A DNA stretch of 56,465 bases from a bacterium. GTDB lineage: Bacteria > Desulfobacterota > Binatia > UBA12015. The stretch covers positions 1-56,465 of the forward strand of contig JAUIFY010000005.1 in NCBI GenBank assembly GCA_030430245.1, written 5' to 3'. A model generated the notes under the pieces. The model ran no database searches. It was not told where the DNA came from and was given only the letters and a program-made list of their open reading frames with translations. Shown here one piece after another: positions 39,768-47,048 of the stretch; position 1 is the first letter of the stretch; each line of letters opens with the position of its first letter. The position numbers were made by a program, and so were the translations under genes.

Positions 39768-40343
39768 ATGCCGAGCGACCCTGAAGGGGACGAGGCGCCG
39801 GAGCAGGCGCCGGCCGGGGACGAGGCGAAGCCGGCCGTCGAGAATCGGTGGTGGGTCGACACCGGGACGAACAAGGAGCGGCGGAGCCCTGCGCGGGCGG
39901 AAGCGACGGAAGGGGGCCCGATCGTCGGGCAGCGGTTCTTCGACGTGGGGCGGGGCTTCGACCAGGATCGCGCACAGAAGCAGCTCACGGACTCGAACTT
40001 GAACCTCATCCGTGAGGCGAACCCCAGCGAGGGACAGTGGGCCTACATGTCCCTCATCGACGACACGTCCTCCCCCGAGCGGGTCGCCAAAGTGAAGCGG
40101 ATGCTTCGGCTGCCCAAGTGGGCCCGGGGAGTGCTCGTCGATTCGGGCAACTCGATTCGCGCGATCGCGACGGGCGAGCCCGTGGGAGAGAACGTGGTCG
40201 AGTTGACGATCGCGAGCCAGTCTTCATTCGACGCCTGGTCGGGCGGCGAGTGGGTCCGCGAGAAGGTCTTCCGAAACCGGGAGCGGGCGCTGCGGGAGGG
40301 CTCCCGGCTGATCGTTCGCTACCTGAAGAACCGCAATCGCTGA
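39768..40343 (+). CDS. Conserved-looking hypothetical protein
   Basis: 191 residues, soluble, no signal peptide. The first 50 residues are acidic, Pro/Ala/Glu-rich and probably disordered; the rest is a mixed alpha/beta domain with several Trp (NRWWVD, GQWAYM, DAWSGGEWV) and a basic C-terminus (LIVRYLKNRNR). I do not recognise the family. Codon use matches neighbouring genes, supporting a real gene. It stands in front of the TPR-LuxE-LuxC operon but is separated by the operon promoter in the 37-base gap. Confidence 0.55.
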   Translation: MPSDPEGDEAPEQAPAGDEAKPAVENRWWVDTGTNKERRSPARAEATEGGPIVGQRFFDVGRGFDQDRAQKQLTDSNLNLIREANPSEGQWAYMSLIDDTSSPERVAKVKRMLRLPKWARGVLVDSGNSIRAIATGEPVGENVVELTIASQSSFDAWSGGEWVREKVFRNRERALREGSRLIVRYLKNRNR

Positions 40344-40344
40344 C

Positions 40345-40373
40345 TTGCCTGCACCCGCTGTCGCGGGTACCTG
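40345..40373 (+). promoter_or_regulatory. Leaderless-type promoter of the LuxE/LuxC-aminotransferase operon
   Basis: TTGCCT (40345-40350), 17-base spacer, TACCTG (40368-40373), then seven bases to ATG 40381. No Shine-Dalgarno. It would drive the TPR, small-protein, LuxE-like and LuxC-aminotransferase genes as one message. Confidence 0.45.
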
Positions 40374-40380
40374 AACCGAC

Positions 40381-40722
40381 ATGGCCGGCAAGGAAGAGCT
40401 CTACGACGAAGGTCTCGATCTGGCGTTCGACGAGAACTACGAGGGCGCCATCGAGAAGTACGAGGCCGCTCTCGAGATCGACCCGGGGTACACCGACGCT
40501 CTGCACGCTCTAGCGATGGCACACGCCGAGACCGGCAACCTCGACGCCGCGATCGAGGTGGGAAAGAAGCTCTGCGAGATCGCGCCGGACGACATCCTCG
40601 CCCACACGAGCCTATCGACCTTCTACATGAACGCGAACATGATTCCGGAAGCCGAGGCCGAATCCGCCAAAGCCCGGATGCTCGATTGGAAGCGACAGCT
40701 CAAGGAAGGTGGAGACGCGTGA
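40381..40722 (+). CDS. TPR-repeat protein
   Basis: 113 residues with about three tetratricopeptide repeats: the first around YDEGLDLAFDENYEGAIEKY, the second around DALHALAMAHAETGNLDAAI, the third around AHTSLSTFYMNANMIPEAEA. The C-terminus has a short basic helix (KRQLKEGG). A cytoplasmic protein-protein interaction module, first gene of the LuxE/LuxC-aminotransferase operon. Its stop overlaps the GTG of the next gene by four bases. It may hold the small partner or the acyl enzymes together. Confidence 0.85.
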   Translation: MAGKEELYDEGLDLAFDENYEGAIEKYEAALEIDPGYTDALHALAMAHAETGNLDAAIEVGKKLCEIAPDDILAHTSLSTFYMNANMIPEAEAESAKARMLDWKRQLKEGGDA

Positions 40723-40991
40723 GCGAAGAGCGGCCGGACGAGTACTACGTCGAGAGACTGCTCACACGCGTGAAGCTGGTCATCGCCACCGACGACGACA
40801 TTCCCGTCGAGACGAAGCTCGAGACCCAGCCGATGCTCAAAGAGTTCGTGCGAACCCTGAGCGCACCGCCCGATCAGCAAGACCGAGAACGTGCAATCGG
40901 TCAACACCAGTTTTTACTCGACGCGCTCGACGACTTCCCGAACTGCACCGCGCTCCTCACAGCCCTGCGGAACTTCGTTCCCTACCTTTGA
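40719..40991 (+). CDS. Small hypothetical protein in the LuxE/LuxC operon
   Basis: 90 residues, GTG start with GGTGGAG upstream. Predicted mostly helical and acidic; ends in a hydrophobic stretch (LLTALRNFVPYL). It lacks the Asp-Ser-Leu phosphopantetheine site of acyl carrier proteins, so it is not an obvious carrier. Coupled on both sides: GTGA overlap with the TPR gene and TGATG junction with the LuxE-like gene. The conserved position suggests an accessory subunit. No family recognised. Confidence 0.65.
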   Translation: MSEERPDEYYVERLLTRVKLVIATDDDIPVETKLETQPMLKEFVRTLSAPPDQQDRERAIGQHQFLLDALDDFPNCTALLTALRNFVPYL

Positions 40992-42112
40992 TGTCTAGGA
41001 GCGCCGACCTCGACCGGGTCGCGGCGAACGTTCTCGACTTCATCGAGCGCCACACCGACGCGCCTCTCGAGCCCGACCCCGACGTCGACGCGGAGTTCGA
41101 TCGCCTCGCCCGCGACGTGTTCGCCTTCCAATACGAAGCATCCGACCTCTACCGTTCCTTCTGCGATCGCCGAGGCCTTCCCCCCGAGAAGCTGACGCAC
41201 TGGACGGAAATCCCCGCGGTCCCGACGGCGGCCTTCAAGACGCTCACGCTCGCATGCGGCCCCGCGGAGAAGACGTTTCTCACGAGCGGAACGACCCGGG
41301 GCCGCGAGACGCGTGGGCGACACCACGTCCCCCGCCTCGAGATCTACCGACGCTCGGCGCTCGCGCACTTCCGCCGCATGGTCCTGCCCGACGGCGTCCG
41401 CCCGGTGATGGTCGGTCTGTTGGGCGGTCCGGATCTCCTTCCGGACTCGTCGCTCGCGCAGATGGCCGAATGGATCCGGACCGACGTGTGCGAGGGTGCG
41501 GGCGAGTACCTCATCACCGAGGAAGCGTTCGACCCGGCCGCCGCCGCCAGGCGCGTCGCCGAACTCGCCACGTCCGGATCGTCCCTGCTCCTGATCGGGG
41601 TCCGCGTCGCCTTCACGACACTGCTCGAGTTCCTCCGCGCCGAAGAGCGGACGATCGAGCTGCCCCCGGACTCGCGCATCGTCGACACGGGCGGCCCCAA
41701 GGGGGGCCGGGCACTCTCCGATGCCGGATTCCTGTCGGCGTGCTGGCACCGACTGGGCGTGGCAGGGTACTACTGCGTGAACGAGTACGGCATGACCGAG
41801 CTCTGCTCGCAGTACTACGACGACGTGCTGGTCGAGCGCTTCTCCGGAACCAACCGGAAGCGACGAAAGGTCGGCCCGGCCTGGCTTCGAACCCGGGTGG
41901 CGGACCCGGTGAACCTCGCGCCCCTGGCCGACGGCAAGACCGGTCTCTTGTGCCATGTCGATCTCGCGAACGCTCTCTCGGTCCTCGCGGTTCAGACCGA
42001 AGACCTCGGCGTGAAGGAGGGCCGCCGCTTCCTACTCGAAGGACGCACGCCGGGCGCCGAGCCTCGCGGATGCGCGCTGGCCCTCCAGGACCTGCTCGCC
42101 GGGCCACGGTGA
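40991..42112 (+). CDS. LuxE-like acyl-protein synthetase
   Basis: 373 residues, the usual LuxE length. ATP-dependent acyl activation motif FLTSGTTRGRETRG (about 100-113), an aromatic/Gly segment GYYCVNEYGMTELCSQYY (ANL-like A5 region), and a C-terminal RGCALAL with Cys361, the place where LuxE carries the acyl group as a thioester. LuxE activates a free carboxylic acid as acyl-AMP, moves it to this Cys and hands it to the LuxC reductase. The start ATG is formed by TGATG with the preceding stop, and its own stop forms TGATG with the LuxC-aminotransferase gene. No luxAB is present, so the role is not light production. Confidence 0.85.
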   Translation: MSRSADLDRVAANVLDFIERHTDAPLEPDPDVDAEFDRLARDVFAFQYEASDLYRSFCDRRGLPPEKLTHWTEIPAVPTAAFKTLTLACGPAEKTFLTSGTTRGRETRGRHHVPRLEIYRRSALAHFRRMVLPDGVRPVMVGLLGGPDLLPDSSLAQMAEWIRTDVCEGAGEYLITEEAFDPAAAARRVAELATSGSSLLLIGVRVAFTTLLEFLRAEERTIELPPDSRIVDTGGPKGGRALSDAGFLSACWHRLGVAGYYCVNEYGMTELCSQYYDDVLVERFSGTNRKRRKVGPAWLRTRVADPVNLAPLADGKTGLLCHVDLANALSVLAVQTEDLGVKEGRRFLLEGRTPGAEPRGCALALQDLLAGPR

Positions 42113-44553
42113 TGCCGTCGTCCCCCCTCACGGCTCCGGAGATCGCGACACTCGTCGCTCGGCTGGAGGGCGGACGCCGGCGCCTGCGCCTCCGCTCCGA
42201 GCGAGACCGGATCGATCTCCTGGGCCGGGTCGCAGCGACCTGGCTCGACGATGGTCTGGCCGACGCCGCCGCCGAGGTGGGACGCACGACCGGCTACGCG
42301 CCCGCCATGATCGAGACGTGCCTCCAGCGCACGCTGCGTGCCTGGAGCGCGCGTGCGCTCCACGACCTCGTCCCCCGAGCAACAACCGCCGCCCCCGGAT
42401 CCGTCGCGACCCCTCCCGACCTCGTCGTGGCGGTGCTCGCGCAGAACACCCCCGGCCTCGCGATCGCGCCCACGTTCACGGCGCTCGCTCTCGGATCGGC
42501 CGTTCTCCTGAAGTCGTCGCGCGGCGAGCCCTCCTTCGCCCCCGAGCTGGTCGAACGCCTCGCGGCGGTCGATCCCGTGCTCGGCGAAGCCGCCGCGGCC
42601 ACGGTCTGGGCCGGCGGAGACCCGATCGAGTCGGAGCTGTTCGCTCGCGCCTCGCGTGTCGTCGTCTACGGAGGGCAGGACGCCATCGACCGAGCACGCT
42701 CCCTGGCCGGCGAACGCGTTCTCGCGTTCGGTCCACGCGTCAGCGTCGCCGTCGTGGGCCCGGGGGCACGCGTCTCCGAGACGGCGGCGGCACTCGCGCG
42801 GGATGTGGCGTTTCTCGACCAGCGCGGCTGCCTCTCTCCGCAGTGCGTCTTCGTCCACGAGTCGGTCGATCGAACCGCGCTGGCGCGCGCGCTCGCCGAC
42901 GAGCTGACGTCGGTCGAGGCCGAGTGGCCTCGTCGCGCGCTCGACGCCTTCGCGGCCCGGGAGTTCCGCGCCGCAGTCGAGGACGCCGAAGCGCGGTCTC
43001 TGGCCGGCGCCGAGGTCGAGCTGTTCGGCGGCGTTCGCGACCCTTGGGCGGTCGTCGTGGAGCCGGAGCGAGCGATCCTCCCGTCGCCGCTCGACCGCTT
43101 CGTGCGACTGCATCCCTTCCTCGGCGAAGAAACCCTTCGGACGAGTCTCGAGCCGATCCGGGGCCTCCTCGAATGCGTCGGCGTGTCCGGCGGCACGACC
43201 GAGCTCGTCGACGGCGTGCGCACCCTCGGTGCGGCACGCGTCTGCGCGATCGGCGAGATGCAGGATCCCCCCGCCGATTGGCATGCGGGCGGCCGACGGC
43301 CGATCGCGGCCTACCTCTCGTGGAGCAACCCGCTCCTCGGGGAAGCCGGGGAAGAACCGGATCGACGCGCGCGATTTCTCGCCCACGTCGCACAGACCTC
43401 CGACGCACCGCGAGGCATCGACGTCGATCGCGCACACGGATCCTGGGTGGTCGACCGCAGTGGCCGCCGCCATCTCGACCTGCTGGCCGGCATCGGAGTC
43501 GCTGCGATCGGCCACGCACACCCGCGCGTCGCCGCCGCGGTCGCGCGGCAGGCGACGCAGTACACGCACCTCATGGTGTACGGCGAGGACGTACTCGCGC
43601 CCCAGGTCGATCTCGCGGCCCGACTCGCATCGAAGCTGCCCCCGCACCTCTCGATGACGTACTTCACGAACAGCGGCGCGGAGGCCATCGAAGGAGCACT
43701 CAAGCTCGTCCGCAAGGCCACCGGGCGGAAGCGCGTTCTCGCCTTCGAAGGCTCGTACCACGGCGACACGACCGGGGCGCTGGCGCTCGGTGGCAACGCG
43801 TTCTATCGCGAGCCGTTCCGGCCCCTCCTCGAGCCGGTGGAGCACCTTCCCTGGAACGATCCGTCGGCCCTCGTCCGCATCGACGACGCGACGGCGGCGG
43901 TCTTCGCCGAGCCCGTACAGGCCGAGGGCGGCGTGCGGATTCCCTCCCCCGACTTCCTCCCGCGGCTGGCCGCACGGTGTCGCGAGGTCGGAGCGCTCCT
44001 GGTGCTCGACGAGGTGGTGACCGGGCTCGGGCGGACGGGGCGCTGGTTCGGTTTCGAGAACTGGCCCGGCTCCGAGCCGGACGTGCTCGTGCTCGCCAAA
44101 TCCCTCGGCGGCGGGCTACCCCTCGGCGCCTTCGTCTCCTCGCCGAACCTGCTCCGGGCTCTCTCCGAGGACCCGCCACTCGGGCACGTCACGACCTTCG
44201 GCGGAAACCCCGTCTGCTGTGCGGCCGCCCTCGCCTCGCTCGACGTCCTCGAGTCCGACGGCCTGCCCGATCGGGCCGCACGGGTCGGCGACCGCTTCCG
44301 CGCGCGACTCTCGGCCCTCGTCGGCCGTGGCGTCGTCGACGTGCGGGGCATCGGGATGCTGATCGGCATCGAGCTCGAGAGCCCCGAGCGAACCGTCGCC
44401 TTCGTCGACGCCTGCCGCCGCGCGGGAGTGCTCCTCGGCTGGACGCTCCACCACGACCGGGTCGTTCGTCTCGCACCGCCACTCACGCTCGAGGACGGCG
44501 AGATGGACATCGCCCTTCGCGTGATCGAGCGCGCGCTCAGTTCGTCGCCTTGA
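42112..44553 (+). CDS. LuxC-like acyl reductase fused to class III aminotransferase
   Basis: 813 residues in one frame without stop. Residues 1 to about 415 are a LuxC-type acyl reductase: LAQNTPGLAIAP near the NAD(P)H site and catalytic Cys240 in FLDQRGCLSPQCVF. From about residue 420 a complete class III aminotransferase follows: GHAHPRV, NSGAEAIEGALKLVRKATG, SYHGDTTGA, LVLDEVVTGLGRTG (PLP Asp) and Schiff-base Lys663 in LAKSLGGGLPLG, then TTFGGNP. The reductase would make an aldehyde from the LuxE-bound acyl group; the aminotransferase would turn aldehydes into primary amines. ATG overlaps the LuxE stop by one base. It overlaps the convergent sulfatase by 17 bases. Confidence 0.88.
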   Translation: MPSSPLTAPEIATLVARLEGGRRRLRLRSERDRIDLLGRVAATWLDDGLADAAAEVGRTTGYAPAMIETCLQRTLRAWSARALHDLVPRATTAAPGSVATPPDLVVAVLAQNTPGLAIAPTFTALALGSAVLLKSSRGEPSFAPELVERLAAVDPVLGEAAAATVWAGGDPIESELFARASRVVVYGGQDAIDRARSLAGERVLAFGPRVSVAVVGPGARVSETAAALARDVAFLDQRGCLSPQCVFVHESVDRTALARALADELTSVEAEWPRRALDAFAAREFRAAVEDAEARSLAGAEVELFGGVRDPWAVVVEPERAILPSPLDRFVRLHPFLGEETLRTSLEPIRGLLECVGVSGGTTELVDGVRTLGAARVCAIGEMQDPPADWHAGGRRPIAAYLSWSNPLLGEAGEEPDRRARFLAHVAQTSDAPRGIDVDRAHGSWVVDRSGRRHLDLLAGIGVAAIGHAHPRVAAAVARQATQYTHLMVYGEDVLAPQVDLAARLASKLPPHLSMTYFTNSGAEAIEGALKLVRKATGRKRVLAFEGSYHGDTTGALALGGNAFYREPFRPLLEPVEHLPWNDPSALVRIDDATAAVFAEPVQAEGGVRIPSPDFLPRLAARCREVGALLVLDEVVTGLGRTGRWFGFENWPGSEPDVLVLAKSLGGGLPLGAFVSSPNLLRALSEDPPLGHVTTFGGNPVCCAAALASLDVLESDGLPDRAARVGDRFRARLSALVGRGVVDVRGIGMLIGIELESPERTVAFVDACRRAGVLLGWTLHHDRVVRLAPPLTLEDGEMDIALRVIERALSSSP

Positions 44554-46423
44554 AGCGGTCCGTCTCCTGCTTCGTGATGGCTCCGACCGTCGCGGCGAAA
44601 CACTGGGCGATCTCGCTCCCGCGCACCTGCACCGTCGCGGAGGTCGAAGAGGCGAGAGCCTCCGTCACTCCGTCCGGAAGCTCGAGGCCGCGGCCGCCGA
44701 AGATCACCTTCGACTTTCCGACGTCACCGCCGATCAGCTGCATCTTGAGCGCGCCACTCGCCGACCCGAGCTTGTCCTTGTACTTGTAGCCCTTGCCCTC
44801 CGGCGCCTCGCCGCCCGCCGCCTTCCAGCATTCCCTACCGTCGCAACGGGCGCCGCCCCGAACGACGCGCATCTCGCCGACCAGCACGTCCACGTCGCCG
44901 TACAGGCAAACGGAGTAGGCCGTTCCGTCGGCCTCGGCGGGGTTCCCGAAATCGCTCTGGACGAGCGCAGGGCCTCTCGTGAGCTTGACGGTGACCTTGT
45001 CCCCGAGACCGCGGTTCTCCTTCCAGTCGAGCTTCGCCTTCCCATAGCCCGTGGTGCACCCATGATCGGCGCGCGTCGGGCAGGCCACGAGCCCGGACGC
45101 CTCCACGCCCTCCATGTGCTGCACGAGCGCGTCGTAGGCGGCCTTCTGCGCCTCCGTCATCCCGGAGTACGGCAGGAGGTTCGAATCCTCGAACGGACTC
45201 GCGGTCAGATCGAAGAACTCCTCGAACACTCCGTTGCGCCAGATCAGCTTGTACTGGCCGTCGCGAATCCCCTTCCGATGGTCGGTATACGGCCCGGAGA
45301 GACCGTTCGGCTCGAACTGCTCCGCATAGGCGTAGGGGCGCGCGGGATGCGTCCCGCGCGTGGGGTCCTGAACGTGCGGAAGCAGGCTCAACGAATCCTC
45401 CGCCGTCGACTCGAGGCCGAGGATGTCGGCGATCGTGGCGAACACGTCGGTCGACTGAACGAACGCCATGCTCTCGGTACCGGGGACGGCGTGCGGGCTC
45501 TTCACGATCAGCGGTACGTTGATGCCCCCTTCGTAGACCGTCGATTTGGCGTGCGACGAGACGAACGGAGACTCGGTGACTCCCGACGGAGTTCCGTTGT
45601 CGCCGAGGAACACGATCGTCGTGTCCGCGAGGATGCTCGCGGGGATCGAGTCGATGACGTTGCCGATCTCTCGGTCCATCGCCTCGACGGCCGCCTCGTA
45701 CTTCGAACGGTTGCTCGACCCCGCGTCGACGATCGTCGTCAGGGGAGGCGTCGGCACGTGAAACGGGCCATGCGGAGCGCTGAAGGCCAGGTAGACCAGC
45801 CACGGATCCTCGCCGAACTCGGCGATCTTCGCGATCGCCTCGGCCGAGTTGTCGTCGGTGGCGTACACCGAATGGCTCGTGATGATCGTCGGACTCCCCC
45901 CGTCCGTGTTCGTCGTCTTGGTCCAGTCGTAGTAGTCGTCGATGTTTCCGTTCAACGCGCCGGAGAAGGAGTCGAACCCCTGCTCGATGGGATGATCGGC
46001 GTCGTCTTCGGGTCCGACGTGCCACTTTCCGATCGCGGCGGTCGCGTGCGTGGCGCGCACCAACTCGGCGATCGTCGTCTCGGCGAGATCGAGCACCGCC
46101 GCGCCCGGGACACCGATGCCGGTCCGAAGTGCATGTCGACCGGTGAGGATCTGGGCCCTCGAGGGTGCGCACTTCGAGTTCGTGTAGGCGTTCCGGAAGA
46201 GCACGCCACCCGCCGCGAGGGCGTCGATCCGCGGGGTCGGTGGGGGGTCCGCACCCTCGCCGGGATGACCGTACGCCAGATCGTCCGAGTAGACGGCGAC
46301 CCCGTCCACCCCGAGGTCGTCGGCGACGATGATGAGGAAGTTGTCGCGGGCTTCGACTCGTTCCGCGCCGACCGCGAGCAACGAGAACAGACCGACGAGG
46401 AGGGACAGGCGCCGCAAGGTCAT
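44537..46423 (-). CDS. Secreted arylsulfatase-type sulfatase with C-terminal beta domain
   Basis: 628 residues with a Sec signal peptide (about 1-25). The sulfatase core runs to about residue 450: metal ligands IIVADDLG (D35, D36), formylglycine motif C85-A-P-S-R (SKCAPSRAQILTGRH), GKWHVG, APHGPFH and FLGDNGTPS. Cys-type maturation by formylglycine-generating enzyme is needed. The last ~170 residues are an extra domain with repeated Lys-rich beta strands (KAKLDWKENRG, GKGYKYKDKLG, KSKVIFGGRG, ATVQVRGSE), ending in KQETDRFKATN; it may bind glycan or the cell surface. The TTGACA/TAGTTT promoter ends seven bases before the ATG. Confidence 0.88.
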   Translation of the reverse strand: MTLRRLSLLVGLFSLLAVGAERVEARDNFLIIVADDLGVDGVAVYSDDLAYGHPGEGADPPPTPRIDALAAGGVLFRNAYTNSKCAPSRAQILTGRHALRTGIGVPGAAVLDLAETTIAELVRATHATAAIGKWHVGPEDDADHPIEQGFDSFSGALNGNIDDYYDWTKTTNTDGGSPTIITSHSVYATDDNSAEAIAKIAEFGEDPWLVYLAFSAPHGPFHVPTPPLTTIVDAGSSNRSKYEAAVEAMDREIGNVIDSIPASILADTTIVFLGDNGTPSGVTESPFVSSHAKSTVYEGGINVPLIVKSPHAVPGTESMAFVQSTDVFATIADILGLESTAEDSLSLLPHVQDPTRGTHPARPYAYAEQFEPNGLSGPYTDHRKGIRDGQYKLIWRNGVFEEFFDLTASPFEDSNLLPYSGMTEAQKAAYDALVQHMEGVEASGLVACPTRADHGCTTGYGKAKLDWKENRGLGDKVTVKLTRGPALVQSDFGNPAEADGTAYSVCLYGDVDVLVGEMRVVRGGARCDGRECWKAAGGEAPEGKGYKYKDKLGSASGALKMQLIGGDVGKSKVIFGGRGLELPDGVTEALASSTSATVQVRGSEIAQCFAATVGAITKQETDRFKATN

Positions 46424-46430
46424 CGCGTCG

Positions 46431-46460
46431 AAACTACGGGGCGCCGATTTCCGGTGTCAA
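46431..46460 (-). promoter_or_regulatory. Leaderless promoter of the sulfatase
   Basis: On the minus strand: consensus TTGACA (46460-46455), 18-base spacer, TAGTTT (46436-46431), seven bases to ATG 46423. The clearest leaderless arrangement in the window. Confidence 0.6.
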
Positions 46461-46502
46461 CGGGACCTGTCGGCCGACCGCATGGCGTCTGCGCCCCCGT
46501 CG

Positions 46503-46868
46503 TCAGACCCAGCGCCCCGAAATCCACACCCCGCCGTTCCAACGACCCGCGATCCAGGAACGCTTTCCCGCGGGCGGGAGGACCCACCCTCCGGCCACCC
46601 AGACGTACGCCCCGCCCGTCCGTACGTAGTGTCCCGCGCGCCACACGTACGCCTTGCCCGGGCGGGCCGGCCGCGCGAGGACGACGGCCGGGGCCGGCGG
46701 CGGAGGCCTCACGGTCGCGACCCGCACGGGGACCGTGCGAAGGACCCCGGGCGCGGGACGGGCCCGTACGGCGGGCCGCACCACCACGCGGGCGGGCGCC
46801 GGGCCGGCAGCACAGCCGAGAGCCAGGACGGTCGACACGAGGCCGAGGACGATGGCGCGGTTCTTCAT
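46503..46868 (-). CDS. Lipoprotein with WxxGxW repeats
   Basis: 121 residues. GGAGGAG five bases before the ATG. The N-terminus is a lipoprotein signal (LVSTVLALGC), followed by an Arg/Pro/Val-rich linker and three or four copies of the WxxGxW/Y motif: YVWRAGHYV, YVWVAGGWV, SWIAGRWNG and WISGRWV. The YXWGxW/BcpO-related repeat proteins are small outer-membrane or surface lipoproteins of unknown role. Monocistronic; upstream 180 bases hold the start of the ProA-like gene region. Confidence 0.75.
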   Translation of the reverse strand: MKNRAIVLGLVSTVLALGCAAGPAPARVVVRPAVRARPAPGVLRTVPVRVATVRPPPPAPAVVLARPARPGKAYVWRAGHYVRTGGAYVWVAGGWVLPPAGKRSWIAGRWNGGVWISGRWV

Positions 46869-47012
46869 GGCGTCTCCTCCGGGGCGATCTGCTCGCTTTC
46901 GATGCCCGTTGAACCCGGGAGCCCGCAGAACCCGTCGATCCTCGTGAAGACGCCGCGGGTGCCATGGCGATCGCCCCCTCCACGTTCGTCGAGGCCCGCG
47001 TCGGCCTCACGC

Positions 47013-47041
47013 TTGACTCCCTCAGCACCGTCCGCTGACCT
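47013..47041 (+). promoter_or_regulatory. Leaderless-type promoter of the ProA-like gene
   Basis: TTGACT (47013-47018), 17-base spacer, TGACCT (47036-47041; a poor -10), seven bases to ATG 47049. No Shine-Dalgarno. Same geometry as other leaderless candidates. Confidence 0.35.
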
Positions 47042-47048
47042 TCGGGAC

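Noticed and set aside
40991-44553. Bioluminescence operon (LuxC/LuxE homology)
   Set aside because: No luxA, luxB or luxD is present, and the reductase is fused to an aminotransferase, so light emission is not supported.
46978-47040. Very short ORF starting at the ATG in GCCATGGCG before the ProA-like gene
   Set aside because: Only a couple of dozen codons, no Shine-Dalgarno, and it overlaps the candidate promoter of the next gene.
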